Assembly: GCF_013426205.1 (NCBI RefSeq)
Contig: NC_089423.1
Location: forward strand, 4,774,001 to 4,838,000
Source of the DNA: Metarhizium brunneum
Lineage: Eukaryota > Ascomycota > Sordariomycetes > Hypocreales > Clavicipitaceae
Direction of reading: 5' to 3'
DNA: 64,000 nucleotides
The position numbers and the translations under genes are program-made. The stretch's first letter is position 1, and every line of letters begins with the position of its first letter. The notes under the pieces were generated by a model that made no database searches, was not told where the DNA came from, and saw only the letters and a program-made list of their open reading frames with translations. This document shows positions 1-12,081 of the stretch, in pieces.

Positions 1-3000
1 CGAGGCTTTCTGCGCAAAGCAGAGGCGGTGGTGATGTGTTTGAGAAAAGAGAAGGATAATTCCCAGTGCACCAGACGAGGGGCGTGTTGAAGAGATGGCG
101 GAGACTGGGACTGGGATTAGGCCAAATACTAGTACTAGTACGGAGTCAAGTACTACTACTAGCACTAGCCACAAGGAACAAATGACGACTTGGCAAGGAC
201 AATACGACAGAGGGACGAGGAATTGTGACGAGGGGGGACGAGAAGAGAGGGGGGCCCCAAACTTGACTTGCCATGTCAAACATGCCTGGCTTGACCAAGC
301 ATGTTAACTCGTGGGCTTACGAGGACGCCAGATATGAGTGAGCAAGGGCCGGTGGCCACTGGAATTGGCCAAGTCGGGGCAAGTCAGGACCAGCCAGGGA
401 CAGGACGGACAAGTGGGACAGGGGCACAGCCCAATGCTCACGTGTTGCGTGCAAGGAGAGGGAAAGAGAGAGGGAGAGTGGGGTGGGAAGGACCGCCCGT
501 GGGTCCTGACGTCTGATCTCTGGGATGTGATGGGTACGGAGTACGTACTTGCTGAGCCTCCCTCCGTATTCCAACTTCTAAAGTTGGCAATGCAAAACAC
601 CAATACTCTTCCAGAACCATTGTAATACAGCTTTTACTACAACACGGCCAAGCCTTCTAAAAAGGCGCCGAATTTCGGGTCGAATTCCTACCGAGTGCCT
701 TAAGTACCTACAGTAGCCAGTTTAGCGAAATGTACGCTGTTCGCAGTGGCGAGCTACCAACCTACTTAAGTACCTAAGTGCTGGGTACTTAGACCTACCT
801 ACTTAAGTAGGTATGTACAGTAGTAGCTAGGGCGTCTCCGTGTCTGGAGTCAATCGTAGTAGTACTCATATGTTTTCTTTTTTTATCCTTTAATTCCTTA
901 CCGAGTACTGGACAGTCAAGGTGCTTCCGCGCCAATAGTCCAGCCCGGGATCCCGAGGACCTCCCCGCCGTCCTTTGCATCCTCGTTTCTGCTCAGCGTT
1001 CTGAAGTTTGCACTCGCGCGAGTACTTACTCGATTGTAGACCGAGGGGTGTGACGCTTGGTCCCACGACGAGATTATCACCCGTACTAACCCAGGGGCGA
1101 TCTGACGCACTGATTCCAAGGCCACCGCTCTTATGACGTCCATCCCATCTTCCTTTGTGTGCCAGAGAGCATTTGCTTTCAAACCAAGCCACAGCTACAG
1201 CCTGTCGCATCTTGGTGTTGGGTGTCAAGTGTCAAATTCCGGACGTCTGGACTCCCTGGGTACCTCGCCAGGTACCTTTTACGGAGGATTACCAGGTGAA
1301 GGTGCTCCAGGGGTCACACAAGGCGCGCAGAGCCAAGGATGGCCCAGTCGCTCCTGCCTCGCCTCCTGCGTTTAATGGTCCATACTGATCAAAAGGGTGC
1401 ATATGTACTCCGTATTATTTTTGTCAATTTTCGATCCGATCAATCATTTTCTCCCAGCATCATCACGCAGCTAATCATTGGCGTTCGCTATACATGTATT
1501 GACTGACTTGTGCATCGACTGTCATTTGTCTCGGCTGTCGAGAATGCTATCTCTCCAACTCTCCTGTTCTGGACCAGGAGCGGCTCAGGCACGAGGCACG
1601 GCTTGGAATTCACATCGGTCCCCTGGCCGCTCAAGCGCTCTTCCGACGTCCGACCACCCCAGAAACCCGGAAAGGGGGTGCCCATACAACTAGACGCGGC
1701 CGCAGCCCTCCATTTTCTAGATCCACCAATTTATTAATGTGCTACAGTACGGAGTACCTACAGCAGGATTTCACGCGTCGAACCCTTTTGCCTCAGCAGA
1801 CGACCGTAGGATGCGCATGGTGTTGTGGACTCACCCTTTTCCGCCCCCAAGTGTCGCTCAAAGTGGACGCCATCGCGGCTTGCCACAAGGATTAGAGCCG
1901 GTCAGGTGTTTCCTTATGCGTTTATCGAGCTTTGTCAGACTACGGCACTCAACCTCAACAAAAGCCCCCCCAAGTCATGTCTGTTCAGTTCATGTCAGAA
2001 CCGTATCAGCCTGCACCAATCGGTAGAATCCCGAATCACTGCATCTACAAAAGGGGCATCAAGACCCCCAGACGTCATGTATACTAAACCGATCAGATTT
2101 GTCTCGACTACCTAGGCTGTACGGGGCAGCAAATGCGTGGAAATGTTGATACCAACTTTGCGTCCAGGTTGAAACAAGACGATCAACGGTTATGGCTTCC
2201 CGCAGTTTTGTCACACACAGTACATATATACATGCATGCATGCAGCATGTGACAGTGTATCATTGATACAGTGTGTAACAAACACATATCCTGTATAGCT
2301 TGATTCTTTGTGCCTTCTTCTGGATGCTCATGGTTGGCCGTTTAGTCAGTTCAAGCATTATCCTGGGGGCAAGTTCCCAAGTGGATATTTGCTGCTTTGG
2401 GATGCTTGTTGTCAACACTCAGCCACATCGTCCACCGAGTATGCATGACATGCAGGAAACACTATCGAGACTATGCAACAAACTGTTGCAGGGCCGAGCG
2501 TGAATTCTATCTTGCCTGATACTACTACCGAATCTCCGTCTCCGCTGACCCATATTTTGCGACAAACTTCATGATTGTTGCCACTATTGGGCCGCCAGTC
2601 CACCCAGCCCGGCGCTGTCCAGGCCCTTGAGTGTTCTCGGTGCGGACAGACGAGTGCGCAAATTACAATCGGCATACGACAGTATTGCTCTGGGCGATAG
2701 CCCGCAAAACGGCAGAGCCATCTCCACGTCATCCAGGATACCGGAATTCCGTGCGTATAACTACATGAGTAGTAGGTGGCTGTCTTACTTTTCCAACTGG
2801 AATTCCTTGTACCCCTGTTCTGGTCTCGGCACATTGTAATCTCACGACAACTAAAAATAAGCTGGTCTGATATTTACATATTACATGTAGCATTTCGGTG
2901 AGGCGTTCAATGCATCAACCCCGCAATTTCCTGCTCACAGAGGTGGTTTGCTGAGCATTGGCCGGCACGAGTACATGTTACGCCTCCTTGAGTTGTGTTG

Positions 3001-4865
3001 AAATCTTTCATATCACCCTGTACTGTGTTCGAAGGCAGATACATAGGTGAACTTCCGCATAACATTGGGCAGGAGTGCAGGACTCATGCTGACAAGAAGT
3101 CTTGTCCGCGCAATGTAAGAACAAGAATATCTCGTGCTGTGTCACCTACGCATGTTGTAACTACGAGTCAGGAATCAATGCCGAATATTTTTGGCGCTAC
3201 ACAAAATACACAAAAGAGCGCAATCCATTGGTAAACGTCAAGATGATGTCAACCCTGCAGAGTAGCAAGTACATAATCCGTCCTCCCTCCCAATTTCCGG
3301 ATTGTCGTTGGAGCTTTATAGTCAGGCCCACAGCGATGGTAATTAAATGTGCTGCATGTTGTGTCGTACATTTACACGGAGATATGCCCCGGCAATTTGA
3401 GATTTGACTGTCTGTGCTGCCAAGCGATAAGAACTTGAACTACGTGGCAAGCGGCAACCGCAAGTGGTATCATGATCTTGGCAAAGTCCAACAGATAAAC
3501 TTTTGGGTACATGTCACAATACTGATGCGTCTATGCCTGAGGGCTTGTTGAATTGTGCTCAAGGACTGTTGTTCTAGCATTCAGAAGTGTGGAAGTGCGA
3601 GGGCACCCAATTACAAACGCATCTATGTACTCAACACTAGGTACGCGGCTGCAGCTTGGCGGGCGAGCAGGAAGGCTGTGGGTTGGAAAAAAATATTTCG
3701 AAAATGACAGTTCTCAGACCAGCAAAACTCTTGCTTGGGCACGTAAGAAAGTCATAATGCAACACCTGCTCCGCAAACCGTGCGTGTTACTGCGTACGTC
3801 TTCCGACACAATAGGGAAGGCATATCTCGGCTTTTCATCGATGTTGAGTAGGTCGGACGAAATCCTAGTCGTTTGGCTAAGATTAAAAAAAAAACTGATG
3901 TTATTCCAGCGAGACTGTTACGGGACGTCATGACATACCCAGGGGCAGCGAGTAAGCCGTTGAGAAATGATTGCATCCCATACTACCACTTGAAGCAGTC
4001 GAACTCATTGCAGTGTTCGTCACTTTGAATCCCGCCAGCCTGGATACGCTTCTCGAAATTACAAGGCTTAACCGGACTGTCGGTGACGCCGGTGGGACGC
4101 AGGCGACCCGGTATCGTGGATAAAACGTCCTAAATTTGCGCACAGTCCAAGTGACGGGCCCTGAAAGCCACCGGACATGTTTGATTTCACTTCTTTTCCT
4201 TTCTTTTTGGCCGTCTTCTTAGTTTCCACGTATCTGAGACACTGGAGTAGGACGTGAAAGGGGGTGGATCTAAGGAGCTGATCCCTTGCGACTTGAAATT
4301 TTCCATCCGAGTTAGCTCCAGGGCCGCGGAGAGCTAGAGCTTTGTCTGTCGTTAACGAGCGTCCTTGTGACGTGGATGCTGAGTTACCTGTTTTTTACTG
4401 GACAGAACAGCGGGGAGATTAACCTCGTATCCAGGCATCTATGCAAATGTCATATTAGTAGTTTGGTCGATTCTATAATTTGGGTTGGGGCCAAGACCAG
4501 CTACTGGTTACTCTGCAACGAGGTCATGTCTAGATATAGAACGCGGGTTGCCATGATGGACGATGGAGTGAGTAGGGTGACGACGGAACACTGGTTGAAG
4601 GAATACCAGCGCAGTGCATGCAGGAGGTGCTGTGGAGGTGTTTCTGCGTATGGAGCGAATCATTGATTACGATTGAGCCCGCGTGCGAGCTCCGTCCAAT
4701 CGATGCCTCGTTGTCTGACTTGAGAACCAAGCTCCAGCTTCAAGCCCGGGACCTCATCCATCAGCAGCTCCAGCACCGTCAGGGCCAACCTCGCACGGCG
4801 CATCCATTGAGTTCTCCTATTCCGCGTGAAATCCCCCGATCACCAGGAAACAAACAAACAAACAC
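1..4865. other. Gene-free stretch
   Basis: I see no convincing gene here. The open frames are short, lack family resemblance and overlap on both strands. The stretch holds ACTAGT/AGTACT-rich sequence at about 128-170, a cluster of AAGTACTT-like words at 697-830, and TACGGAGTA or TACTCCGTA words near 535, 1404 and 1746. The last few hundred bases before 4866 must contain the promoter and leader of the peroxiredoxin gene. Confidence 0.6.
697..830. repeat. Cluster of AAGTACTT/AGGTACCT palindromic words
   Basis: CTTAAGTACCTA, CCTACTTAAGTACC, GGGTACTTAG and CTACTTAAGTAGG occur within about 130 bases. Positions 796-813 form an 18-base perfect palindrome centred on CTTAAG. The same vocabulary returns at 36726-36812 and in smaller groups elsewhere. 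Its function is unknown. Confidence 0.7.
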
Positions 4866-5634
4866 ATGATGGCTTTCCGAGCCTCTTTCCGCCGCGTGGC
4901 CCTCGCCCGTCCCTCGCCCGCCATCCGCAGCTTCCACACCACGCCCCGCGCCTTTGTCAAGGCCGGCGATGAACTGCCCGACTTTGATGGCCTCTTTGAG
5001 AACTCCCCCGGCAACAAGGTCAACTTGTCCGAGGAGTTCAAGTCGTCTAATGGGTACATTGTTGGCGTCCCTGGGGCCTTTACTGGTACCTGTTCGAGCT
5101 TACATGTTCCTTCGTATATCAACCACCCGAGGTTGAAGGAGGCAGGCCAGGTGTTTGTTGTTTCCGTCAACGACCCGTTTGTGTAAGAACTCTGCAGATT
5201 TTTCTTTTCAAATGCATGTCCTTCATTGTCTTGTGGGAAACCGGGCTAATTGGGGTGGACACCAGTATGAAGGCTTGGGCCGAGCAGCTTGATCCTGCCG
5301 GGGAGACTGGCGTAAGTGTACAGTCGACGACGTCTTTGCACGGCAATACTGCTTTGAGGTAGCTGACTGGTTATAGATTCGCTTCATTGCCGATCCCTCG
5401 GCGGAATTCACCAAGGCACTAGACATTGGGTTTGACGGCTCCGCAATCTTTGGAGGCGTGCGTAGCAAGCGCTATGCTTTAAAGATTGAAAATGGCAAGG
5501 TCTCCAAGACGTTTATTGAACCCGACGGCACTGGTGCTGACGGTATGTGTTATCCGACCCGGGACTATGAGGGTGCTGTGGTATGCGGTGCTGACTTTGT
5601 TGCAGTTTCTATGGCGGAAAAGGTTCTTGGCTAG
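4866..5634 (+). CDS. Mitochondrial peroxiredoxin, type II/Prx5 class
   Basis: This is a thiol peroxidase that reduces hydrogen peroxide and organic peroxides. Exons are 4866-5182, 5266-5311, 5377-5542 and 5606-5634, giving 185 residues. The first 30 or so residues are rich in Arg, Ser and Ala and end in RSFHTTPRAF, typical of a mitochondrial targeting sequence. The active-site segment GVPGAFTGTCSSLHVPSY carries the peroxidatic Cys at about residue 76, and GVRSKRYAL matches the conserved Arg region of the Ahp1/Prx5 family. That Cys is the only cysteine in the model, so there is no visible resolving cysteine. By inference it acts as a 1-Cys enzyme recycled by glutathione/glutaredoxin or another thiol. 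An ATG one codon downstream is an equally possible start. Confidence 0.93.
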
Positions 5635-6933
5635 GCTTGGGGCGTTTGTATGAGGCAGACGGAGGGGTTGGATCTTGGGACACGTTGGATAGAATTGGTC
5701 ATTGTTTGTTGTGGTCGGCAGTCGCCTTGGACTGGGACTTTATTGAAGCAGGCTGGTATAACACGACGTCCGTAGGTAGTCTTGGTTGTTTGTGAGTGAT
5801 GGACAAATCGCTTGGTGTAAACAAAATCAAGAGTGACTATATTACGTTGTTCCTTTCCTGTTTTTTTTTTTTTTGCGTCTATTTTCCTCTTCTTCTTCTT
5901 CCTCCTCCTCCCCCTTTCATTCTTACTTTATTATTCATTAATTAATTATTATTTTTTTTTTTAAAAAAAAGAGATTTATTCATTTATTTGACATTGGGCA
6001 GTGCTTTCTGTCGACCTCTTTTTGACTTTGCTGCTTATCCTCCAGGGACTGTTGTGGTGTTTAGGGTAATCCATATGTGTGGTGCTTCGTGCGTGCATGC
6101 ATGACAATCAGCCCAATTTGGAATCTGCAACTCTTGAGTCAGCTGGCCCCGAGATTAACCCGCCATTGTGTGACCTCTAACCAAATGCACCAAACACTGG
6201 TGACTACTGACCAGTTGACCACTCATCGCAGGTGGCGACGACGGACCAGTGACTAGTGACCACCCACTAGCGCCTATGGCAGGCATCCACGTCCCGGAGA
6301 GTCTTAAGTAGCGACAGGAGTCTGAACTCGCCGCCGTCATGGCTTAGGCCTCTGTTGATTAGATCTCCATCAAACCATCTTCCCCGCTGCTCTGGTGCCC
6401 TTCCATCCGACTTCACCGACACACCCAACAGGCAGTCTACGCCAATATTCAATCCTGTCTTTGTCTCCGGGGGCATTTATACTCTTGCTGTAGACTCAAA
6501 TCCCCAACTCCGTCTGCACGCCACATCGCCCTTGGCGTTGACCCTTGCCCACCAGACATCGACATCGGACACCATCCGTCATCTGCCATCTCTCTCCCAC
6601 CTGAGCACACCTGATCACACTTGAGCGCCCAAGAAGACATCAAGAGTTGTCAAACGCCCTTCATCCATCCCGGCGAAAGGCCCTGCGTTGCTATAGAACC
6701 GCCGTGCTTCGTTTCTGCTCGTCAACAACTCTCGTTTTCGACGAGCCTTTCCCCCCTCGTTTGCATATCGAGCCGCCACGATTCCTCCAACAACGAGGAA
6801 GCGAAAGGCTGCTGAGGCGACGACTCCTTCTCAAGACCGAGACAGAGACGCATCTACTCAAAAGAGACTCGCCACCTCAGCAGCCTCCCCTCCGGAAGCC
6901 CCGCCATCACCAGTCACCACCACTAGCGCTGGC
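5635..6933. other. Intergenic region: peroxiredoxin 3' end and RBR promoter
   Basis: The first part is T-rich, with poly-T at about 5861-5874, a TTATTAATTAATTATT stretch and a T-run followed by an A-run near 5950-5970, consistent with a 3' UTR and polyadenylation region. From about 6480 the plus strand becomes rich in C and CT, the usual look of a fungal promoter and 5' leader. Open frames here are fragments of that leader. Confidence 0.6.
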
Positions 6934-8719
6934 ATGGATTCTGAAGATGAATACGTGTCAGGCATGTCTACTGACGCCGAGGGCATGCAAGAATATAGCG
7001 GAGATGAGATGTCTGCTGCCGATGGTGCGTTTGTCATCCGCTTCCCTTGTCGTTAAACCGCCAGTGCTTGTACTCCCCATCCGTTTTTTTTCTTTTCCTT
7101 TTTTCCATTTATCTAGCACGCAATGAGCAAACAGTGCTGACAAAAGTTTTCTCTCTCCAGATTTTGAAGATGATTTCGACGAACCCGATCCCGACTTTGG
7201 AATAACCTCCAAGGACATCACCAAGACGAAACAGCCGGCTCATGTCGTTTCGTTCAAAGTTCTCAAGCCTTCCGACATTCAACATCAACAAGATGATATG
7301 ATTAATGAGGTGAATATGATTCTGGACATGCGCAAAGAAGATGCTGCCATTATGCTGCGATATTTCCGATGGAATAAAGAGCGTTTACTTGAAGATTACA
7401 TGGACCGACCCGAGAAGGTCCTCGAAGCTGCGGGCTTAAGTAGCAATACAGCTGCCTTGCCAAAGCTGGAGGCGGTTCCTGGCTTCGTGTGTGACATTTG
7501 CTGTGAAGACGAAGATGGTCTGCAGACTTTTGCAATGAAGTGTGGACATAGGTACTGCGTTGATTGTTACCGACAATACCTGACCCAGAAGATCAAGGGT
7601 GAAGGTGAGGCCGCTAGAATTCAGTGTCCCGCCGATGGCTGTGGTCGCATTCTCGACTCTCGATCGCTGGACTTGCTCGTCACGCCTGAGCTGACTGGTC
7701 GGTATCGTGAGTTACTAAACCGGACCTACGTCGAGGACAAAGACATTTTCAAATGGTGCCCAGCTCCCGACTGTCCGAATGTTGTTGAGTGCGGCATCAA
7801 GAGGAAGGATTTGGACAAGATTGTTCCCTCCGTGGAGTGCCTGTGCGGCTACAGATTCTGCTTTGGCTGTCCAAACGCCGATCACCAACCCGCACCTTGC
7901 GAGCTTGTCAAGAGGTGGCTGAAAAAATGTGCCGATGACTCAGAAACCGCAAATTGGATCTCGGCAAACACAAAGGAGTGTCCCAAATGCAGTTCAACGA
8001 TTGAAAAGAACGGCGGATGCAACCACATGACATGTAGAAAGTGCAAATATGAGTTTTGTTGGATGTGCATGGGGCTGTGGTCAGAGCATGGCACCAGCTG
8101 GTACAATTGCAACAGATACGAAGAGAAGAGCGGCTCAGAGGCGAGAGATGCGCAGGCCAAGTCAAGGACATCCTTGGAACGCTACTTGCACTACTACAAT
8201 CGTTATGCCAACCATGAACAGTCTGCAAGGCTGGACAAGGACATTGCGCAGAAGACGGAGAAGAAAATGGTACAGCTGCAAACTACGTCGGGCATGTCGT
8301 GGATTGAAGTACAGTACCTCAACTCTGCTTCGCAAGCTCTCCAAACTTGCCGACAGACGCTTAAGTGGACGTATGCCTTTGCATTCTACCTGGCCAGAAA
8401 CAATCTGACGGAAATCTTTGAGGACAACCAAAAGGATTTGGAAATGGCTGTGGAGAACTTGTCTGAGATGTTTGAGAAGCCGATTGTGGAACTATCTGAT
8501 TCAAAGCTCAAGGTCGACATTATGGACAAGACATCATACTGCAACAAGCGTCGTGTCATTTTACTCGAGGACACTGCCGAGAACCTCGCAAAATGTAAAA
8601 ACCCCTCACATTTCCTCACACGCCCATCAAATAAAACTTACACAACTAACGTCAGTGTAGCAAAATGGACCTTCAACGCGGACCTTACCGCTCCCTCAGT
8701 CGCATCTGCTCGCCGCTAA
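6934..8719 (+). CDS. RBR E3 ubiquitin ligase, Ariadne (HHARI/ARI1) type
   Basis: This RING-between-RING ligase takes ubiquitin from E2 onto its own cysteine before passing it to substrate. Exons are 6934-7024, 7161-8594 and 8661-8719, giving 527 residues, the usual Ariadne length. The acidic N terminus (MDSEDEYVSGMSTDAEG) and a UBA-like helical region precede RING1, which begins about residue 141 (CDIC...CGHRYCVDC). The IBR follows (WCPAPDCP...CLCGYRFCFGC), then RING2 with CPKC and GGCNHMTCRKC. The catalytic Cys is the one in GGCNHM, about residue 317. The helical Ariadne region fills the C terminus. The last intron is 66 bases, in frame and stop-free, so retention would only insert 22 residues; splicing gives the more natural ENLAKSKWTFNADL. 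Confidence 0.95.
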
Positions 8720-9718
8720 GGAGACTAGGAGACGAATTTGGCAGAGAACGATGAATTCGGGCCTTCGCGTGACTGCAACCGCGCGCACTACGAAATACAA
8801 TCATAGATTGCTTTGTTTCTTATTAACGACATCATGACTAGGAAGAACGCTGCATGCAAGCCGGGGAGTGGCATACATAAGCTACACTACACTGCTTTAC
8901 ACCACAGCACTTTAAGGGCCTCAGGTTTTATTTTACTTTTTTTTTATTTGTTTATTTATTTTTTGACCTGTGCTAGTCTTGGCATGGAACAGGCGTTGTT
9001 GGGAATTTTGTATTTCCCCCTCCCTCTCCCCCCCTCGTGTTGGGTCATTTTCGTTTTTTTTATTTATCTTGACATGTCAGACCGACCACTCATACGCAAA
9101 CGGGGCGTGTCTGAAAGGATGGACGAAGAGGACTTTAAGCATCCATAGGCGTGTTGGGCGCACGTGGTAGATACAAATACGGACTTTTATAAATTGATTC
9201 TGATGATCTTGAATTGCTGATCGGGCATGTGGAAACCAGACTTGAATCGGATTTGTCGTGATAGGGGCCTAAATAATTCAGATATTGCCAGCTAACCACC
9301 AATGACCCTCGCATATCCTTGAGGACTTATTGCAATTATCGCGGGTTAAGACAAGGGAAAACAACGGGCATAATATTCGTCACATGTAAACAATTTTGGC
9401 AATGACATAAACCTGAATTTCCCCACCTCTACCGACTCATTATGACTAGTCCACAATTCTGTTATAATTCCTCTCATGCCTGGTATTTGTACTCAGTCCA
9501 TACGCCTTCCTTGTCACAATCAAGACAACCCATTTCGTACCGGCAATGCCAAAACGCCAACAAGTACTTCCGACAGGTTACCTGTTCCCTCCCTTGTCAA
9601 CACAAACACAAAACAACAACGCCTGGAAATGCTCATACACGCTGAATATATACACATGAACAGAAAAAAAGTCGTTACCCGCCAGAGTTGAAGAAGAAAC
9701 CGCCCATTGATACTGGCG
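8720..9718. other. Convergent intergenic region between RBR ligase and EXO1
   Basis: The two flanking genes end towards each other here. The stretch contains T-rich and TTTATT-like tracts near 8925-8965 and 9050-9065, consistent with 3' UTRs. I see no supportable gene; small open frames do not resemble proteins. Confidence 0.6.
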
Positions 9719-12081
9719 TCAGGAAAATGCAAATCGAGACAGATTCAAATTCCTTGGGCGCAGCTCAATCTCATCTTCATTCTCCCCGTCGCTGTCGGGG
9801 ACCATTTGATCTTCGCTTCCACATGATTTGTTCAGGGCTTCAACCTCTGTGACATCCACCTTGGGCAAGGGGACAAATGACGGGTTGACAGGCAAACCCT
9901 TGACGCTGTCCTTGGCCATGTTGGCTTTGGCTCTGGCTGGCTTAGGAGACGCCATCAAGTTGGTAGCTTGGGCGCCAAGTCTCTGCAAGGGGGTAAGCCG
10001 AGAACTAGTAGTCGACGGAGCGGTCGATGGAGTAGATGCCACGCTGAAAACCGACGACTGATGTGACATGGACGATGATGGTGTAGACGAGGGTCTGGAT
10101 GAAAATGAGAAACGGCTCAAATTCGGCGCCCGAGATGGAGTCTTGAGCGCTTGCGCCTTTGACTTGGTGGACTTGGGCGGAGGCATCATACTGTTTGTAG
10201 GGCGCTCCAAGTCATCCGGGGTCTCTGACGGAACGGTGACCTCAGTGTCCTGACTAGTGTTTTGGCTGTCATCCAGAGAGACCTGGCTTTCATCGGGGCA
10301 GGAGACCTGTGAATCGTCATTAAAGATAGCAATTGGCTTTCCCCGTTTGTTATACGGTTTCCATCCCTCAAAATCAGGCAGATCCCGAAGGGTTTCTTCA
10401 ATGGAGTCATCTGAAAATAGATATGCATCGCTCTTCGCCCTAACCGGACTCGTCTTGGTTTTATGAAGAGGAAAGAACTTGCTCTTTTTGGGCGAGCCGT
10501 CCTCTTCGTCCCCCTCGTCACATAGACGTGCCTTCTTGACTGGTCTGACCTGAGGCTCCGAAAGTGGTGCTTTCAAAGGAGGAGCGAGAGAAGGGTCACT
10601 AGTTGTTGCTGTGGCTGGGCTGCTGGCGACCCGAGCAAGCATGTTGGAGATGGGCTCTGTTCGCCGTCGTTGAAGCCTAGGAGAAGTTCGAGTTGGAGCT
10701 GAACTTGTTCGTCTCGGAGTTGATGTGGCGCGTCCGGTAATTTCGCTTTGGTCATCAACATATGGTCGAGGCAAGGGAAACACCCGCGGGACCATCCCTC
10801 CTTCAGTAATTTGCGCAACTCGTTGAGGGTCGACAGAAAAGCAATTGGGGTCCATCTCGCCCATGGGTATGCGACTATGTCCTTTGAAGTATGATGTTAT
10901 TGGCTTTCTCGGCGGCTGGGTTTGGGTCGCCGTTTGGGAATGTCTCCTCTTAGAAGGTGTTGTCGCGATGACGATGGGTGCCTTTGTGATGGGGTTGACG
11001 TCACCCTTTGCAATGGCCCTTGCAAGTTCGGGTTCAACATAAGCACCAATAAATGGCATTTCGTCGGCTGTGCGAGTACCGTCCAATTCTGTCAGATGAA
11101 CAAGCTCAGTCTTCTTTGGACAAAACACCCATTGATGCAGAAATGTTAGTTCTGCTTGATAGAACTGAGTCAAATAGTTTTCTGATATGCGCTTTCCATC
11201 AAACTGCAGCAAGCGGACAGCTGCTTCGGGCGACTTTGACTTTCGTAACATGCGATAGGCAGTCTTTAGGCCGACGCCTGGCAGACCGTTGAGGTAATCA
11301 CAGCCGCTCATGATGGCCATTCGTCTGAAGTCGGCGTCAGTCCAGCCGGTGAGAGATACCTCGCGACAAGCACAGAAATCACGCCGGTTGATCTCAATGC
11401 AGTTGCCATACTGATCCAGTTTCGTCAAAAGACGTTTGGCACCAAAGACGAGCAGGTCCGAATCGTCTGAAATAATGCCATTGACAAGGCCTTGGCGTTC
11501 CAAGTAGACAAGCTGGGCGTCTGCCTCGTAGGGGGCGACCACGTATGGGATGCCCATTTGCTTCAGCTCTTGGATTAGCGTCGATGCCATTTCCGGGGTG
11601 ACGTCGATGCATTTTTGGAACTCGTGAGCAGCCTGCGACGTCTTTCCAGCTTTCAAGAGGTCGTTTGCGAGCTTCTTCTTTTCCTCTCGCCTCTTGGCAC
11701 GCGAATCCTCGGTAGCGGCCTTGCTTGGAAGAAAGTCGCCATCAAAGACCATGTACGGGGTGACTCCAAAATGCTGAAGCATTCGGACGCGGTGCATGGC
11801 CGCGTTTACATAGCTGAAGGTCGTGGTTAGTATTGAGGGAAGTGGCGAGCTCAATGGTGACTACAAACCGTTTGGTGGGCTTGCCTCGGCCGAGTTCGAC
11901 GGCACATGAGTAGGCAGCTCGGTGAAGCCATCCATACGCGTCGACAGCAAGAGTGTCACCGCTGCACTTCTTGAGCTCCGTGGGCCGTTGTATGGACTTG
12001 AGCAGGGGTAGAAGCCCTGTGTTCAGGTTAGCTCTGGGAAAACGAGTCGCGTTCGTGTAGGTACATACCCGACACGCCCAT
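9719..12081 (-). CDS. EXO1: Exonuclease 1, 5'-3' exonuclease/flap nuclease
   Basis: This is a Rad2/XPG-family nuclease of mismatch repair and DNA double-strand-break end resection. Exons on the minus strand are 12081-12069, 12016-11869 and 11813-9719, giving 751 residues. The N terminus reads MGVSG, then LLPLLKS, the XPG N-domain start with the first five residues on or across a 13-base exon. Metal-binding and core motifs follow in order: VDAYGWLHRAAYSC, FDGDFLPSK, YEADAQLVYLERQG, SDDSDLLVFG and SGCDYLNGLPGVGLKTAY (helix-hairpin-helix). The C-terminal 400 residues are polar and rich in Ser, Thr and Pro, as in the family, where this region binds MLH1/MSH2 partners. The open frame extends upstream of the second acceptor, but that part is intron. 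EXO1 diverges from TMA16 across 1.36 kb. Confidence 0.96.

Noticed and set aside
2412..2834. 140-codon minus-strand open frame
   Set aside because: No family resemblance, overlapping frames on the other strand, and no supporting splice sites or promoter features.
3553..3933. 126-codon plus-strand open frame
   Set aside because: Begins with a non-ATG codon and has no recognisable motif; it lies in a region of random-looking frames.
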